Of a stretch of 64,000 nt of DNA, positions 50,457 through 61,896 are shown piece after piece (position 1 is the stretch's first letter; every line of letters starts with the position of its first letter). The stretch lies in the NCBI GenBank assembly GCA_040954595.2, contig CM082583.2, positions 1,178,001 to 1,242,000 of the forward strand. The letters are read 5' to 3'. The notes beneath the pieces are model-generated. The model was not told where the DNA came from. It did not search any database and saw only the letters and a program-made list of their open reading frames with translations. Source of the stretch: Balanoglossus misakiensis. Lineage: Eukaryota > Hemichordata. The translations under genes and the position numbers were made by a program.

Positions 50457-51017
50457 GATGACTCTGCTGGGGGAATCACAGGGCTGGTAGTGTGACGATT
50501 ACCTGTGGATGACTCTGCTGGGGGAATCACAGGGCTGGTAGTGTGACGATTACCTGTGGATGACTCTGCTGGGGGAATCACAGGGCTGGTAGTGTGACGA
50601 TTACCTGTGGATGACTCTGCTGGGGGAATCACAGGGCTGGTAGTGTGACGATTACCTGTGGATGACTCTGCTGGGGGAATCACAGGGCTGGTAGTGTGAC
50701 GAATACCTGTGGATGACTCTGCTGGGGGAATCACAGGGCTGGTAGTGTGACGATTACCTGTGGATGACTCTGCTGGGGGAATCACAGGGCTGGTAGTGTG
50801 ACGATTACCTGTGGATGACTCTGCTGGGGGAATCACAGGGCTGGTAGTGTGACGATTACCTGTGGATGACTCTGCTGGGGGAATCACAGGGCTGGTAGTG
50901 TGACGATTACCTGTGGATGACTCTGCTGGGGGAATCACAGGGCTGGTAGTGTGACGATTACCTGTGGATGACTCTGGTGGGGGAATCACAGGGCTGGTAG
51001 TGTGACGATTACCTGTA
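50457..51017 (-). repeat. 51-bp coding minisatellite, 11 units
   Basis: Eleven 51-bp units in frame in SAM-gene exon 3 encode TGNRHTTSPVIPPAESS. The first coding unit has PPPESS, and the seventh reads TGIRH; the others are identical at protein level. The near-perfect identity implies recent expansion or homogenisation. The repeats are rich in Ser, Thr and Pro and likely unstructured. Confidence 0.95.
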
Positions 51018-51884
51018 TGTTCATCCAATCGTCCATCTTTCTTTCGCTTTTGTTTGGGTTCTTTATCACTTTCCAGTTTTTCCAAACTCTCTAGTCTCCG
51101 TTTCATCGTGTGCTCCTTGTTTTTCCATCGGACACGAATTTGTTCTGTCAATACAGACTCCTTTGGCCCATCGTCACTCAGAGATGCCAGGCAGGGATAT
51201 GCTCTAACAAAGTCTCGTGCTATGGCATCCCTCTCTGGTTTCAAAGGCTTACGGTCCAGTTTCAGTTCAATAAAAGATTGAATGCTTCTACATGATTGTA
51301 GGTAAACCTTCCATGGAAGATCTTTTGCTGTTTTTTTCTTGAGTAAGGAATCCAAATGATCTGGTAATTTTGGATTGGTAAAAATTTCGAAATCCTCCTT
51401 CCATGAGAGGGTCTTTGCTTGGGTTAACTTTCTTTTGACACTGCTCTCCTCCATACATGTATTTTTTTTTGGGAACTTCTGCAACATTTTGCACACTTTC
51501 TGTCAGCATTCCTTGGAAAGGAATGCTGGTAGGACTGTTCACATTTTCTGCGTTTGCAGAAGATAAAAAATCTTGCTCTTGGTAGGTGTCAAGGTCAAGT
51601 AAATTTATGGATTCTGCAATAGGGGGAGTTACAGGCATCTGTGAAAAGATAACAAGTTACAACAGTAACTGAAACCCTAAATTTTCTGTTAAGCATAATG
51701 CACAATTTAACACTACGTAGTGTTACATAATAGTACTACTCACAAATGGCAAATTCTACACTATATGTATTTATATGTAACTATACCTGTTTTGATTTTT
51801 AAAACAAAAGATCAGATGTACCAGGGAAATCTGATCTTTTGTGATCAAAATCTTGTCTAAAATTCGTTCTTAGATCTCACATGC

Positions 51885-52511
51885 TTAAAATGAATGCCAA
51901 CGAACAGACAGCTTGTTTCCATGCCATGAAAAGTGTGTTTCTCTCCTATACTTATAGTATACGCTCAAATTTGAAGTATCAATGGAGCCACCATTGTTTA
52001 GACATTTGTCATATTCCATAAATGCCCTTTCTGCTAGATATAATTCACTAACATGTCTTTTTTGAAATACTTTTTTTCGATGACTGGGCAAGTCAATTTT
52101 TTTTTTATTGACATAGAAACTTTCCAATTCATTTCCCGAAATTACAGGTCCTAAATCATTTGACAGAGAAGAACCTACATGTACATCTTTTTCAGATATA
52201 GTTGTTTCAGATAACATACATGTATCTATTTTGTCTGCATCTGAAACAGTAGATTCACAATCGGAAAACTGAGAATGGGTGGTAGGACACTCTGTAACCA
52301 CAGTGTGTCTGGTATCATGCAATTTATCATTTGTCAAATTAATATTTGTTTGTTCCCTATTTTCGTTATAACTTTGATCAGGCACTTTTGAACCACAATC
52401 AAATATACAGGTTTCAATCAGCCTCTTGAGTTTCCTTGTTTTACGTTTTTTTCGTCTCCGTAGATTCTTCCTACACATGTTAACCCTCTCAGCTTTATAA
52501 AACGGGAAACC
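51885..52511 (-). CDS. Possible alternative terminal exon of the SAM gene, or separate fragment
   Basis: An open stretch of 208 codons lies in the intron between SAM-gene exons 2 and 3, on the same strand. An acceptor-like GAAAG at 52512 leaves GGTTTCCCG in phase 0, the phase in which exon 2 ends, and the frame closes with TAA at 51885. It starts GFPFYKAERVNMCRKN, then a very basic run (RRRKKRKTRKLKRL), a Ser/Thr/Asp-rich middle and YLAERAFMEYDKC. The basic run looks like a nuclear localisation signal. I do not recognise a domain. The reading could be an isoform, SAM plus basic tail, or chance; the unusual length favours real coding. Confidence 0.35.
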   Translation of the reverse strand, partial: GFPFYKAERVNMCRKNLRRRKKRKTRKLKRLIETCIFDCGSKVPDQSYNENREQTNINLTNDKLHDTRHTVVTECPTTHSQFSDCESTVSDADKIDTCMLSETTISEKDVHVGSSLSNDLGPVISGNELESFYVNKKKIDLPSHRKKVFQKRHVSELYLAERAFMEYDKCLNNGGSIDTSNLSVYYKYRRETHFSWHGNKLSVRWHSF

Positions 52512-52661
52512 CTTTCGGACAATAAAAACAAAAATTTTGTTGTTAGAGATAAAATTTAGTTGGTTAAATGTTAAAACTTTGACAATGTACATAGACATTA
52601 CAGTAATATAAAAAGTAATATAAAACACAAAGCATGAAGTACCCATCGGTGACCATGAGAC

Positions 52662-53960
52662 TTACACACAACACGACACTACATGCTGGTGCCATCCAAT
52701 GTTATCCATAGGCAGCAACAATGCACACAATATGACACGACACGACACTACATGCTGGTGCCATCCCATGTTATCCATAGGCAGCAACCATGCACACAAT
52801 ATGACACAACACTACATGCTGGTGCCATCCCATGTTATCCATAGGCAGCAACCATGCACACAATATGACACGACACGACACTACATGCTGGTGCCATCCC
52901 ATGTTATCCATAGGCAGCAACCATGCACACAATATGACACGACACAACACTACATGCTGGTGCCATCCCATGTTATCCATAGGCAGCAACCATGCACACA
53001 ATATGACACGACACTACATGCTGGTGCCATCCAATGTTATCCATAGGCAGCAACCATGCACACAATATGACACAACACTACATGCTGGTGCCATCCAATG
53101 TTATCCATAGGCAGCAACCATGCACACAATATGACACAACACGACACTACATGCTGGTGCCATCCAATGTTATCCATAGGCAGCAACCATGCACACAATA
53201 TGACACAACACGACACTACATGCTGGTGCCATCCAATGTTATCCATAGGCAGCAACCATGCACACAATATGACACGACACGACACTACATGCTGGTGCCA
53301 TCCAATGTTATCCATAGGCAGCAACCATGCACACAATATGACACGACACGACACTACATGCTGGTGCCATCCCATGTTATCCATAGGCAGCAACCATGCA
53401 CACAATATGACACAACACTACATGCTGGTGCCATCCCATGTTATCCATAGGCAGCAACCATGCACACAATATGACACGACACGACACTACATGCTGGTGC
53501 CATCCAATGTTATCCATAGCCTAGGCAGCAACCATGCACACAATATGACACAACACGACACTACATGCTGGTGCCATCCCATGTTATCCATAGGCAGCAA
53601 CCATGCACACAATATGACACGACACGACACTACATGCTGGTGCCATCCCATGTTATCCATAGGCAGCAACCATGCACACAATATGACACGACACGACACT
53701 ACATGCTGGTGCCATCCCATGTTATCCATAGGCAGCAACCATGCACACAATATGACACAACACGACACTACATGCTGGTGCCATCCCATGTTATCCATAG
53801 GCAGCAACCATGCACACAATATGACACAACACTACATGCTGGTGCCATCCAATGTTATCCATAGGCAGCAACCATGCACACAATATGACACAACACGACA
53901 CTACATGCTGGTGCCATCCCATGTTATCCATAGGCAGCAACCATGCACATGACATGACAT
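52662..53960. repeat. Intronic minisatellite, 64- and 69-bp units, about 19-20 copies
   Basis: Units read ATGTTATCCATAGGCAGCAA, CCATGCACACAATATGACAC and TACATGCTGGTGCCATCC. They differ mainly by one five-base block (ACGAC or ACAAC) present or absent, giving 69 or 64 bp, and by CCCATG versus CCAATG. One unit has a small GCCTAG-type insertion near 53519. It lies in the intron between SAM-gene exons 2 and 3. Open frames in both strands are repeat artefacts. Confidence 0.95.
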
Positions 53961-54926
53961 GACACAACATGACATGTAAACAATCATGAGACTGACACAA
54001 TAAATACAATGGGACACTTTTTATAAACAGGAATCTGACCACTGGTACCTTCTTATTTATAACATTTTGCAAACATTTTCTATTTTGACTAAATGCCAAG
54101 CCTTTTGACAATATTCACAGAATCTACTTCAAATAATGTAGAGTAAATTAATAATGTGTTTCATCAGTAACAAAACATAAAAACGATTGGTTGCCTACAC
54201 TGATGGATTAATAGTACCCTGAAAGCCCATGAGATGCAACTCGATAAAATATTTAAAACTTCAGACAAATTGCCCTAAAAAAATAAAAGAAGTCTCAGCA
54301 GTCAAAAATGCCCACAATTAAAAAAAGAGCTAAATATTGCTATATGAATATATAAAGTCGCAGTAGAGTACTTTAACTTCCGTGTGTTCTAGTTTATTAG
54401 ACAATGCTTTATTCGTGAGGTTTTTTAAAAGTGGGAAATGCAACATTTTCATTAGATTTTAGATTTTCCCATGGTGGCGGCAAAGCTCTATTATTTATCT
54501 GATTAAAACTTCCACATTGTCTACCAGTACAGTTTGAAAATAAATTTAAGGACAATTTTCCCAGAGTTGCATCTCATGGGGCTAGAGAAGACATGAACTG
54601 CAAAACCAAGCCTACAGAAAACACAGGCAGGGGATGAGGGGAAAGTATTTGATTTCTGGGGAAGATGGGTGGATGGAGAATTTGTATGGGGGGGGGAGAG
54701 AATTTAGGCAGATGGTGTGGAAGAATAGAAAAGAAATATTCTGGCATCTGCAATCATGAGTAAAATGTGGGCTGGCAGTCAAAAATCAATGCTGTCACTG
54801 CAAACTGTAAGTGCCTGAAAAAAAATTGCTTTCATACCCAAATACTCCCCTCCACACACATACATGTTGTACACCCAGAAATCAAATGGACTTTTACCCA
54901 ATGCTCTTATCATGGAATAATCTTAC
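53961..54926. other. Intron sequence, nothing recognised
   Basis: AT-rich sequence between the minisatellite and SAM-gene exon 2, with a short G-run near 54690. I see no frame or repeat boundary to report. Confidence 0.4.
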
Positions 54927-56026
54927 CTTGACCTTTTCAATGAAGTTGAAGATGGCTTTCTTTTCCTTGAATCGAAAATCAGACATGATGTTACAGATAT
55001 CAGTCCACTGCAAACCAATAAAGTCAGATCCATCAATAGTTTCACCTACAGGAAAGTAAAGTGAAATAAGGTACAAGTTAACTGTCAAAGGTCAAAGTTA
55101 CAATGATGATGTTGATGTGTTTTGTTATTATATAGGATAAATGAATTATGCGAATTTGAAATAGACACCAGAGGCAAAACCCTGTGTATGTGTTAGATAT
55201 GGACATTTGTTGAAAACGATAAAGATGTACAAGACTGGATGCATCAAACTTGCAGCTGCACTTAAAGTATTTCCAATCAATTTCTTTGCACAAGAAATGC
55301 CTCTCCCAGGCCTCAATTTTTGGCGGGCCTGTAGCGAGGGAGGTGGGGTGGGTCATCAACTCAGATTTTGATAGATTAGCCTCGGAACTGCAAAATACAT
55401 ACATTTAATAAAAATATTTTGCACCGTTTCACTTGCAATATTAATACTTTTATAAATAAAGTGTAATGACACGTAGCCCTGGCAGTGTACACGTAAGAGT
55501 GTTTTCGACGTACATGTACATGATATGTACATGTAGTACACGGCCTCTGGCGTGCCCGCGTGTAATATGGCGAGACTGTCTATGCATGAATCTACACGAT
55601 TTCAAGTGACGTTGAGAAAAACAAATATCTGTACGGATTTGTCGAAAAGATCCATCGTACGTATTTCGTCTTCTAAATATGCGGTAGCCCAGTGAGTTTC
55701 AGATTTTCTGCATGGAGTTCAATCACCGCTGGGCCCCACTCGCAAACGACACACAACCGAGTTTGAGACTGTTTGAGACTTCTTTAATCCTCCTCATTCC
55801 CATAATATTCAGAAAAATGACGCGGGAAGCTTTTTTGTTAAGAAACAACATGGACTACGTAAGAGAGCGAGCAGTAACAAATATATGAACATAGAAATAG
55901 CTATACATTGTACTTACGTTCAAAGACGTCCACCACTGATGAAGGAAAATTGTTCTCTCTCAGATGCTCCATTAGCTGTTCGCAAGACATCATTTCTACA
56001 TGCACGTTGCTCGATGCCAAATCCAT

Positions 56027-57366
56027 GGTCTTTCGTGGATGTACTCGTAACGAGTGTTAAAAATGAATCGCGATATATATACGAAGGAAACTTAAACGAT
56101 AACTAATGAACTCCCCTGCATTTAACCTGACTATGCATCACAACGTGCAACCAACGTTTCTCGGTGACGTAACGATTGCGAAATATGAAAGAATGGCGCG
56201 AACAAAAGGGTCAAAGGTTGTTGTTAAGGGTGATTCGCGCGCGGTGAACTGAGCGCTGTTTTTGTACGCGCGCGTTGAATTTATGTCTTACTATACTATT
56301 TTCACCAATAGAAAATGCTGACTCGGCGTTTTTTTTTATTATCGACTATACATGGTCTTGATTTGCTTATGTTTTAATGCGGGGTTTTATTATAAAAGTA
56401 AATTTAAATACCATTGGTTAATTAATTGAAAGAGATGACATGACAGCACTTGCAATCTTAACGACCATGCATACATCAAGACTTTACTGAAGGCGCGGTG
56501 GGGACAGCAGGGTTCCGTGAGCCAGCCAATCAGTTGCTTTTCCCAAAAGCCGCCGGAGGGAAATTTAAAAGTTTCCCGGGAATTTTCATTCCTGATTTGG
56601 CTTACACCAGTGCAGCAGGCAAACGGCCGGGGACTAGAGAAAATACTATATCAAAAGTATCGACTGAGAGGTAAGTTGCATTTAGCAATCAGCAGTCCTA
56701 TCTGCTTGCAATCGCGGCCGTTCACTTCTTAGTTGAAAAATAAAATTGTATGACAATTCTTTCAGAGAAATGCATGGATTATCGGGAAACGCGATCGGAC
56801 AAGCTTTAGTGTTTAGCTCGAGACAACATCATAAAAAAAACGATTGCAGTTGTTCCATTCCATGTATATAAAAATACTATAATGTTGTGTATAACCACGG
56901 ATAAAAATCCAACTGACCAAATTATTCCTCCATGTGTGAGCAATTATATTTCATGATTGTCTATATTTACTATTATAAAATTCGTTATCATTTTGGAACA
57001 AGGCATGGGCCGGTTTCTGGCAAATGTGTGCTTCCGTGACCGTAACTGATTTAACCCGGCCCCGCCGACTCAATGAACGACTGAAATTAAGGCTCAATAT
57101 GCACTCCTCATCAGTTATGTCTTTTGCGGCTATAGTACGAGAAAGTAAACAATCTTACGTAATCCGTAATCTGTCATAGTGTAAGTAGGAAGACCATCGT
57201 GTCTCAATATATTTGCTTGCCAAGGACTATTTTCGCCTTGAAAATATACATGTAAACTGTTATCAAAGTCCAATTTCTAAAGCATGTATTTTCCATACCT
57301 AGCTTTGCAAACTGTACGCACGCGGCAACACCGACATTTATGTTTTCTCCTCCAGATTAAAGCAAC
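56027..57366. promoter_or_regulatory. Shared upstream region of the divergent SAM and transposase genes
   Basis: The 1.3-kb interval separates the SAM-gene start (56026, minus) from the transposase start (57367, plus), a head-to-head arrangement. It includes CG-rich stretches (for example TTCGCGCGCGGTGAACTGAG near 56232 and GTACGCGCGCG near 56264) and CCAATCAG at about 56524. No TATA box is assigned. It may drive both genes, which is inference from position. Confidence 0.4.
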
Positions 57367-60300
57367 ATGCCAAATTTCAGATGCCCCTTCTGCACTGTAT
57401 TTATTACGGTCATAATGGGTGCACTTCTAGTTCATCTGAGACAGATGCACAGCTTCGAAAGGAGTTACGTGTGTATCCAAGGAGAATGTCCTAGAACTTT
57501 TTCCAACACAAGAGCTTTGGACCGGCATGTCTATAGGGACCACGGGGATGAATTGTGTGATAATACACCTCCACAAATCGATAATAACGAGGTAAGATAA
57601 TTAGTAATTTAATGTAATCTCACATAACGGAAATGACTGAACCACGTCTAAACATTAACGTCGTCAGCATTACCGTGTGACGGTTTGAATAGGCCTATAT
57701 GAAATTTAACCATTTACCAATTTATCGGCTGACATATACACACATTTGGCCTGTGAATGCAACTAAAACATTGCTAAAATGTCTTTATTCATCAAAACAG
57801 GTATCGGATATGAATTTAATCTGCATACCAGATCGGTCTGGTATTACCACCACAAATGAAAGCAGTTTCAGAAACCACTGAGTCTGTTGTGTGACAAATG
57901 TGTGAGAGGACCGGATTTTCTAGAAAAGTGGTCAATTGTCTCCGAAGTATTATGTAAGCTTAGCAATGCAATTATAGCGCTTACTCAATGTGAATGTAAT
58001 GTAGTTATGATTTTCAAGTAAATCTTTATCCATCCCGTTTTATGCAGATTGATGGTGACATTCAGTATCACCACGAAGAACAGGTTCATGACCATAGAGT
58101 TATTGAATACGAGCCTGTGCGAGGGCAAGGTGAACAAGAAGGTGTACCAGATATTCTTGGTGTGCAAGGTTAGGAAAATTATGATGGGGCAACAAGTTCT
58201 ATTACTGTAATGATCTTTAGATGCATACTATAATGCCATGAAGTATACACAACAATGATGCACCTTTCTGTTCATTTCAGATCGGATTGATAATGATGGA
58301 GATAAACGGATGGTGGCAGCCTTCTTGTTGGAATCAAAGACAGATAATAAATTGACACAAGTACGATATGTCGCTCTTAATATTTATGATATAAGTTTAG
58401 TTAGTGAGGTTTTAAGATCATCACGTTCTGTCGTTCAGTTGTGCGGGAACTGAATGAGCATGTGGAATGTTATGAACACGAATGCATTAGGTGATAACCC
58501 ACATTTGCACATAAACCACATACAATGTAATATAAAGATACATTTAATTTTGTGCATCCACAAATTATTCATTCTCATACTTAAGCTTGAATTTGACATT
58601 TTCTTTGATAGGTTGCCGTCAACAACATCCTTAGCAATGTTCAGAGTCTTATTGAAAAAACAACGAACAATATGAAGAGGTCCCTCAAGCGAAAATTCCA
58701 AGAAGCTGGTTTTAACATGGACGATGCGGTACCCGGATGGGACGAAGATTTTGACCATGTGTTAGAGTCATTTGTCGGTTTTGAAAAGGAAACAGGGCAA
58801 CGAGATTTCTTTAAGCAAGAATTTGGATTAGTGGTAAGCAGAAGATTTCTGATTCGATTGACAGACACGCTATACCAGACAAATTTGATTGACTTAAGCT
58901 ACCATGGATTAGGCCTATCTCAGCAAAACATATTATGAAACGAAATATGTGAATATCGAAGTCAGTGTAGTAATACACGACATGAGAGGTCAAGTCAGTT
59001 AGGTTCACCGATGTTTACTTTATCAACTTAATCCATGAATGGGGTACACACAAAGTCAATATTGCTTAATGGTAAACAGGAGCTTGTAATCTTGATTAGC
59101 AACTGATAAGACAGGACGTGTAGTATACAGTGTTGAAAAGAAAAGTACAGAGATTGTTCAGCAATAAATGATTTATTTTGTCAAATTAAGAACTTCCCCG
59201 TAGTATCCATATGATGTGACAAGTTTCACAGCCTTTGTCAGTTTCGTGATGTACCCTTTTTATCAGGAACCCCAAGAGGTAGTGTTGGGAACAAGTGTCG
59301 GTTTTGTTGGAATCGGACCAAAACGCCGAATATCAGAAATTAAGGCAAAGTGTTACATTGTACCATTTTTGGACAATTTGACAGCCCTTCTGAAAAACGA
59401 CCAATACAGAACCAAGATGTTAGAGACACATGTTTCTCCAAATGAACAACTTTTGGATGTCTGTGATGGGCGCTTCTTGAAAGACCACGCCGATATATTT
59501 GATGCAAACAGACAGCTTGGGCTTCAAATTTTTCTATACTACGATGACATCGAAATTTGTAACCCATTGGGCAGTAAAGTGAAAACGCACAAACTTGGCA
59601 TGATATACTATACGTTTGGTAACCTTCATCCCAAGTACAGATCAAAAGCAAGCTCGATTCATCTGTATGCTGTATTTAGAGTGAGTGACTTGGCAGTATT
59701 TTCGATTGATGACGTCATTAAGCCACTATTACGAGATATACATACTCTTAATAACGAAGGGTACACTGTCAACCTGGATGGTGGGGAACAGTTGTTGTGT
59801 AGAGGATTTGTTGTTGCTTGTGTCGCTGATACGCTGGCCTCACATTTGTTAGGGGGTTTCAAGGAAGGTGTTGGATTTTCATTGAGAAAGTGCAGGAACT
59901 GTATGGTTGACGAAAACAGCATACAAGACACCTTTGTTGAACGAGACTGTCAGTTACGAGACCGTAATATGCATGACAATCAATGTACAGTCATAGAAAA
60001 CTCCCCAACACAGGACTTGAAAACTCACCATTCAACAAATTATGGTGTCACTCGTAGAAGTGTACTGTGTGATCTACCGAATTTCTCGGTTTGTGAAAAT
60101 TTGCCCCAAGATGTCATGCATGTTCTTCTTGAAGGTTGTCTTCCACACTATCTGAAGCTGATGCTAAATTCATTTATATATGAAGAACAAATGTTTAGTC
60201 TTAAAGATCTGAACTCAAAAATTAGTAATTTTAACTATGAATATATGGACAAGAGAAATCGACCCAGTGTTATTAAAGATCAACACATAAAAGACGGTGG

Positions 60301-61180
60301 GTTACGCCAAAGTGCAGTGCAAATGTGGACTCTAGCACGTATCCTGCCCATTTGCATGGCTGATATAATTGATTTCGAAAACGAAATTTGGCAATGTTAT
60401 TTATTACTACTACAGATTACAGCAATAGTCATGTCGCCAGTCATTACTCCACAGAAGATTGACACATTAACATTATTGATATTCCACCATTTACAGATGT
60501 ATAAGAGGTTGTTCAATGAAAATATTATTCCAAAGCAGCATTATATGTTGCACATTCCACGTCAAATTCTAACATTTGGTCCGCCAGTTAGACTATTGTG
60601 CATGCGATTTGAAGCAAAGCACAACTTCTTCAAATCACTTTCACCAATTGCCAATTTTAAGAATATCGCAAAGTACATGTCCACCAGACATCAACTAAAG
60701 CAAGCCAGAGATTTAATGAATCCTCATTCTCACCCTTCTTTCCAATGTGATTTTAAATGTGGCCCTTGCCAACCGCATAGAAATCAAGAATATGCAAAAG
60801 ATCAAATGCGTCGTCTCTTGAATATTAACACAGAAGACCAAACTGTCTATGTGGCATCATGGGTCAAATGTAACGGCTTCGAATTCAAGATTAATAGGTG
60901 TTGTGTTCTATTTAAATCTGAGGGTGACTTTTTATTTGGAATAGTCAAGGCTATATGGATAGTTAATGGGCCCCGCCAAAGTACATATTTTAGGATACAA
61001 ACTTTAGAAACTATTGAAATTGACGATAACATCATGGCTTACATTGTAGACATACCCCCTCTTGCAGGTGGTTATGACATAGTAAGAAATGACGACCTTG
61101 TATTACCTGAGCCCTTTCCATTGTACGAAGTAAGCGGGCGCAAGTGCATTCCTATCAAATATGATGTTGTTGATAATTAA
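57367..61180 (+). CDS. Zinc-finger DDE transposase-like protein of the giant element, 5 exons, 853 aa
   Basis: Exons 57367-57591, 58048-58168, 58281-58360, 58612-58833 and 59267-61180 join with matching phases to an intact 853-codon frame. The N-terminus has two C2H2-like fingers (FRCPFC...HLRQMH and YVCIQGEC...HVYRDH). Residues 217-853 form the core: LQIFLYYDDIEICNPLGSKV (D309/D310), HKLGMIYYTFGNLHPKYRS, a CRNC pair, LPQDVMHVLLEG (D498), IPKQHYMLHIPRQI and MRFEAKHNFFK (E665). This motif order recurs in multi-copy transposase-like proteins of cnidarians, fish and other animals. It resembles CACTA-type tnp2 proteins in the D..H..LEG motif, and I propose D309 or D310, D498 and E665 as the catalytic triad. 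Position ~700 bp from the right end of the 22.8-kb element fits a role in mobilising it. No broken codon is seen. Confidence 0.8.
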
Positions 61181-61896
61181 ATGTGTATTTTGGAATGACA
61201 ATTAATACCTGATGACGCAAACACTTTTCGCAAATTTTGTTTTTGATAATTTTGTGATTCATTTTACAATAATGTAATTATCCTTTTTTGTGTTCTCAGA
61301 TTCACTTCAACCTATATGATATTCTGACGTGACACAAGTTATGATTAGAGTAGATCATATTTATGATACTTTTATTTCGTTAATAAACAACCCGTTTCTA
61401 TTACATAGTCTTTATTATTTAAATATATATAAAAAATGCAATTCATGCAACACGATGTGCACAAACAAATAAGTAAAGATATGCATGGGCATGCATGGCG
61501 TGAAAATGTGCCACATATAACGCGCGCCGTTTTTCTGGCGTGTTTTCAAGCCATAGTTACATCTTGCATGGCTGGAAAAACAACCACAAATGTCAATGGC
61601 TTGTATTAGAGCCGTTGTTTAAAATGGTACAAATTCACGCCAGGTTTAATAATCTCGTCAGTTTGTCAGCAAACCAGGGATTCAAAAAAGTGGCATGATT
61701 ATAAGCCATTTTAGTAACGTAGTGTGGTGGTGTGTATACGAACCATGTATACTAACATGACTGGCTTGCTGGCACACAACAGAAAATTCAATGGCTTGTG
61801 GATATACCGAAGTTTCGGCAAGTATGACGAGGTGGCTTGTCAGCAAACCCGAATGGCTTGAGTACAAACCGGCTTGTTTTTGCAGAATTTGCAGTG
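61181..61896. repeat. Right subterminal repeats and terminal inverted repeat
   Basis: GGCTTG occurs repeatedly from about 61600 to 61880 (for example near 61762, 61792, 61832, 61854 and 61871), and AGAATTTGCAGTG closes the element at 61896. The stretch 61181-61540 is the 3' flank of the transposase gene; AATAAA-like TTAATAAACAA lies near 61380. Confidence 0.75.

Larger units (their letters stand above)
43917..56026 (-). pseudogene. SAM-domain protein gene, SAMD3-like, broken by a nested transposon and a frameshift
   Basis: Exons on the minus strand: 56026-55918, 55045-54927, 51638-50249, 49783-49642, 48884-48799, and a last exon split into 48437-48392 and 44182-43917. Residues ~14-76 form a SAM domain (EQLMEHLRENNF, ETIDGSDFIGLQWTDI, F.EKKAIFNFIEKVK). 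Exon 3 codes for a region (DLPWKVYLQSCRSIQSFIELKL, YPCLASLSDDG, IRVRWKNKEHTMKRR) that I recall from multi-copy SAMD3-like proteins of aquatic animals. It then carries eleven 17-residue repeats, TGNRHTTSPVIPPAESS. The last exon has LLEGMIFC, GVHFVCNFDYAKC and FLEYFW, family-typical. Lesions: an A-run of nine at about 51462 shifts frame by +1 (eight would keep it), and a 4.2-kb element splits the last exon. Ignoring both, all phases fit 718 residues. The intron after 50249 is GC-AG. Function is unknown; protein interaction through SAM is likely. Confidence 0.75.
39128..61896. mobile_element. 22.8-kb CACTA-like (CACTG-ended) giant transposon
   Basis: The satellite text GTCGAGCCAGGCCGTAGGAG, intact in other units, is broken here. 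It runs to GAGCCA at 39127 and resumes with CAGGCCGTAGG at 61897, so CA (39126-39127 and 61897-61898) is duplicated. The insert begins CACTGCAAATTCT and ends AGAATTTGCAGTG, a 13-bp perfect terminal inverted repeat. Both subterminal zones carry many GGCTTG/CAAGCC motifs, and CAAACCGGCTTGTTT occurs near both ends. CACT(A/G) ends, 2-4-bp duplications and subterminal repeats are hallmarks of the EnSpm/CACTA and related CMC elements. Inside are a transposase-like gene (57.4-61.2 kb), a divergent SAM-domain gene (broken), a nested 4.2-kb element, MITEs and minisatellites. It is far longer than typical CACTA elements. Confidence 0.85.

Noticed and set aside
50457-51017. CRISPR-like regular repeat array
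   Set aside because: The 51-bp units are contiguous with no spacers and encode protein repeats in a eukaryotic exon.
52699-54111. Long open frames on both strands, MLSIGSNHAHNMT and MCAWLLPMDN types
   Set aside because: Both strands stay open because unit lengths and composition lack stops. Typical minisatellite artefact.
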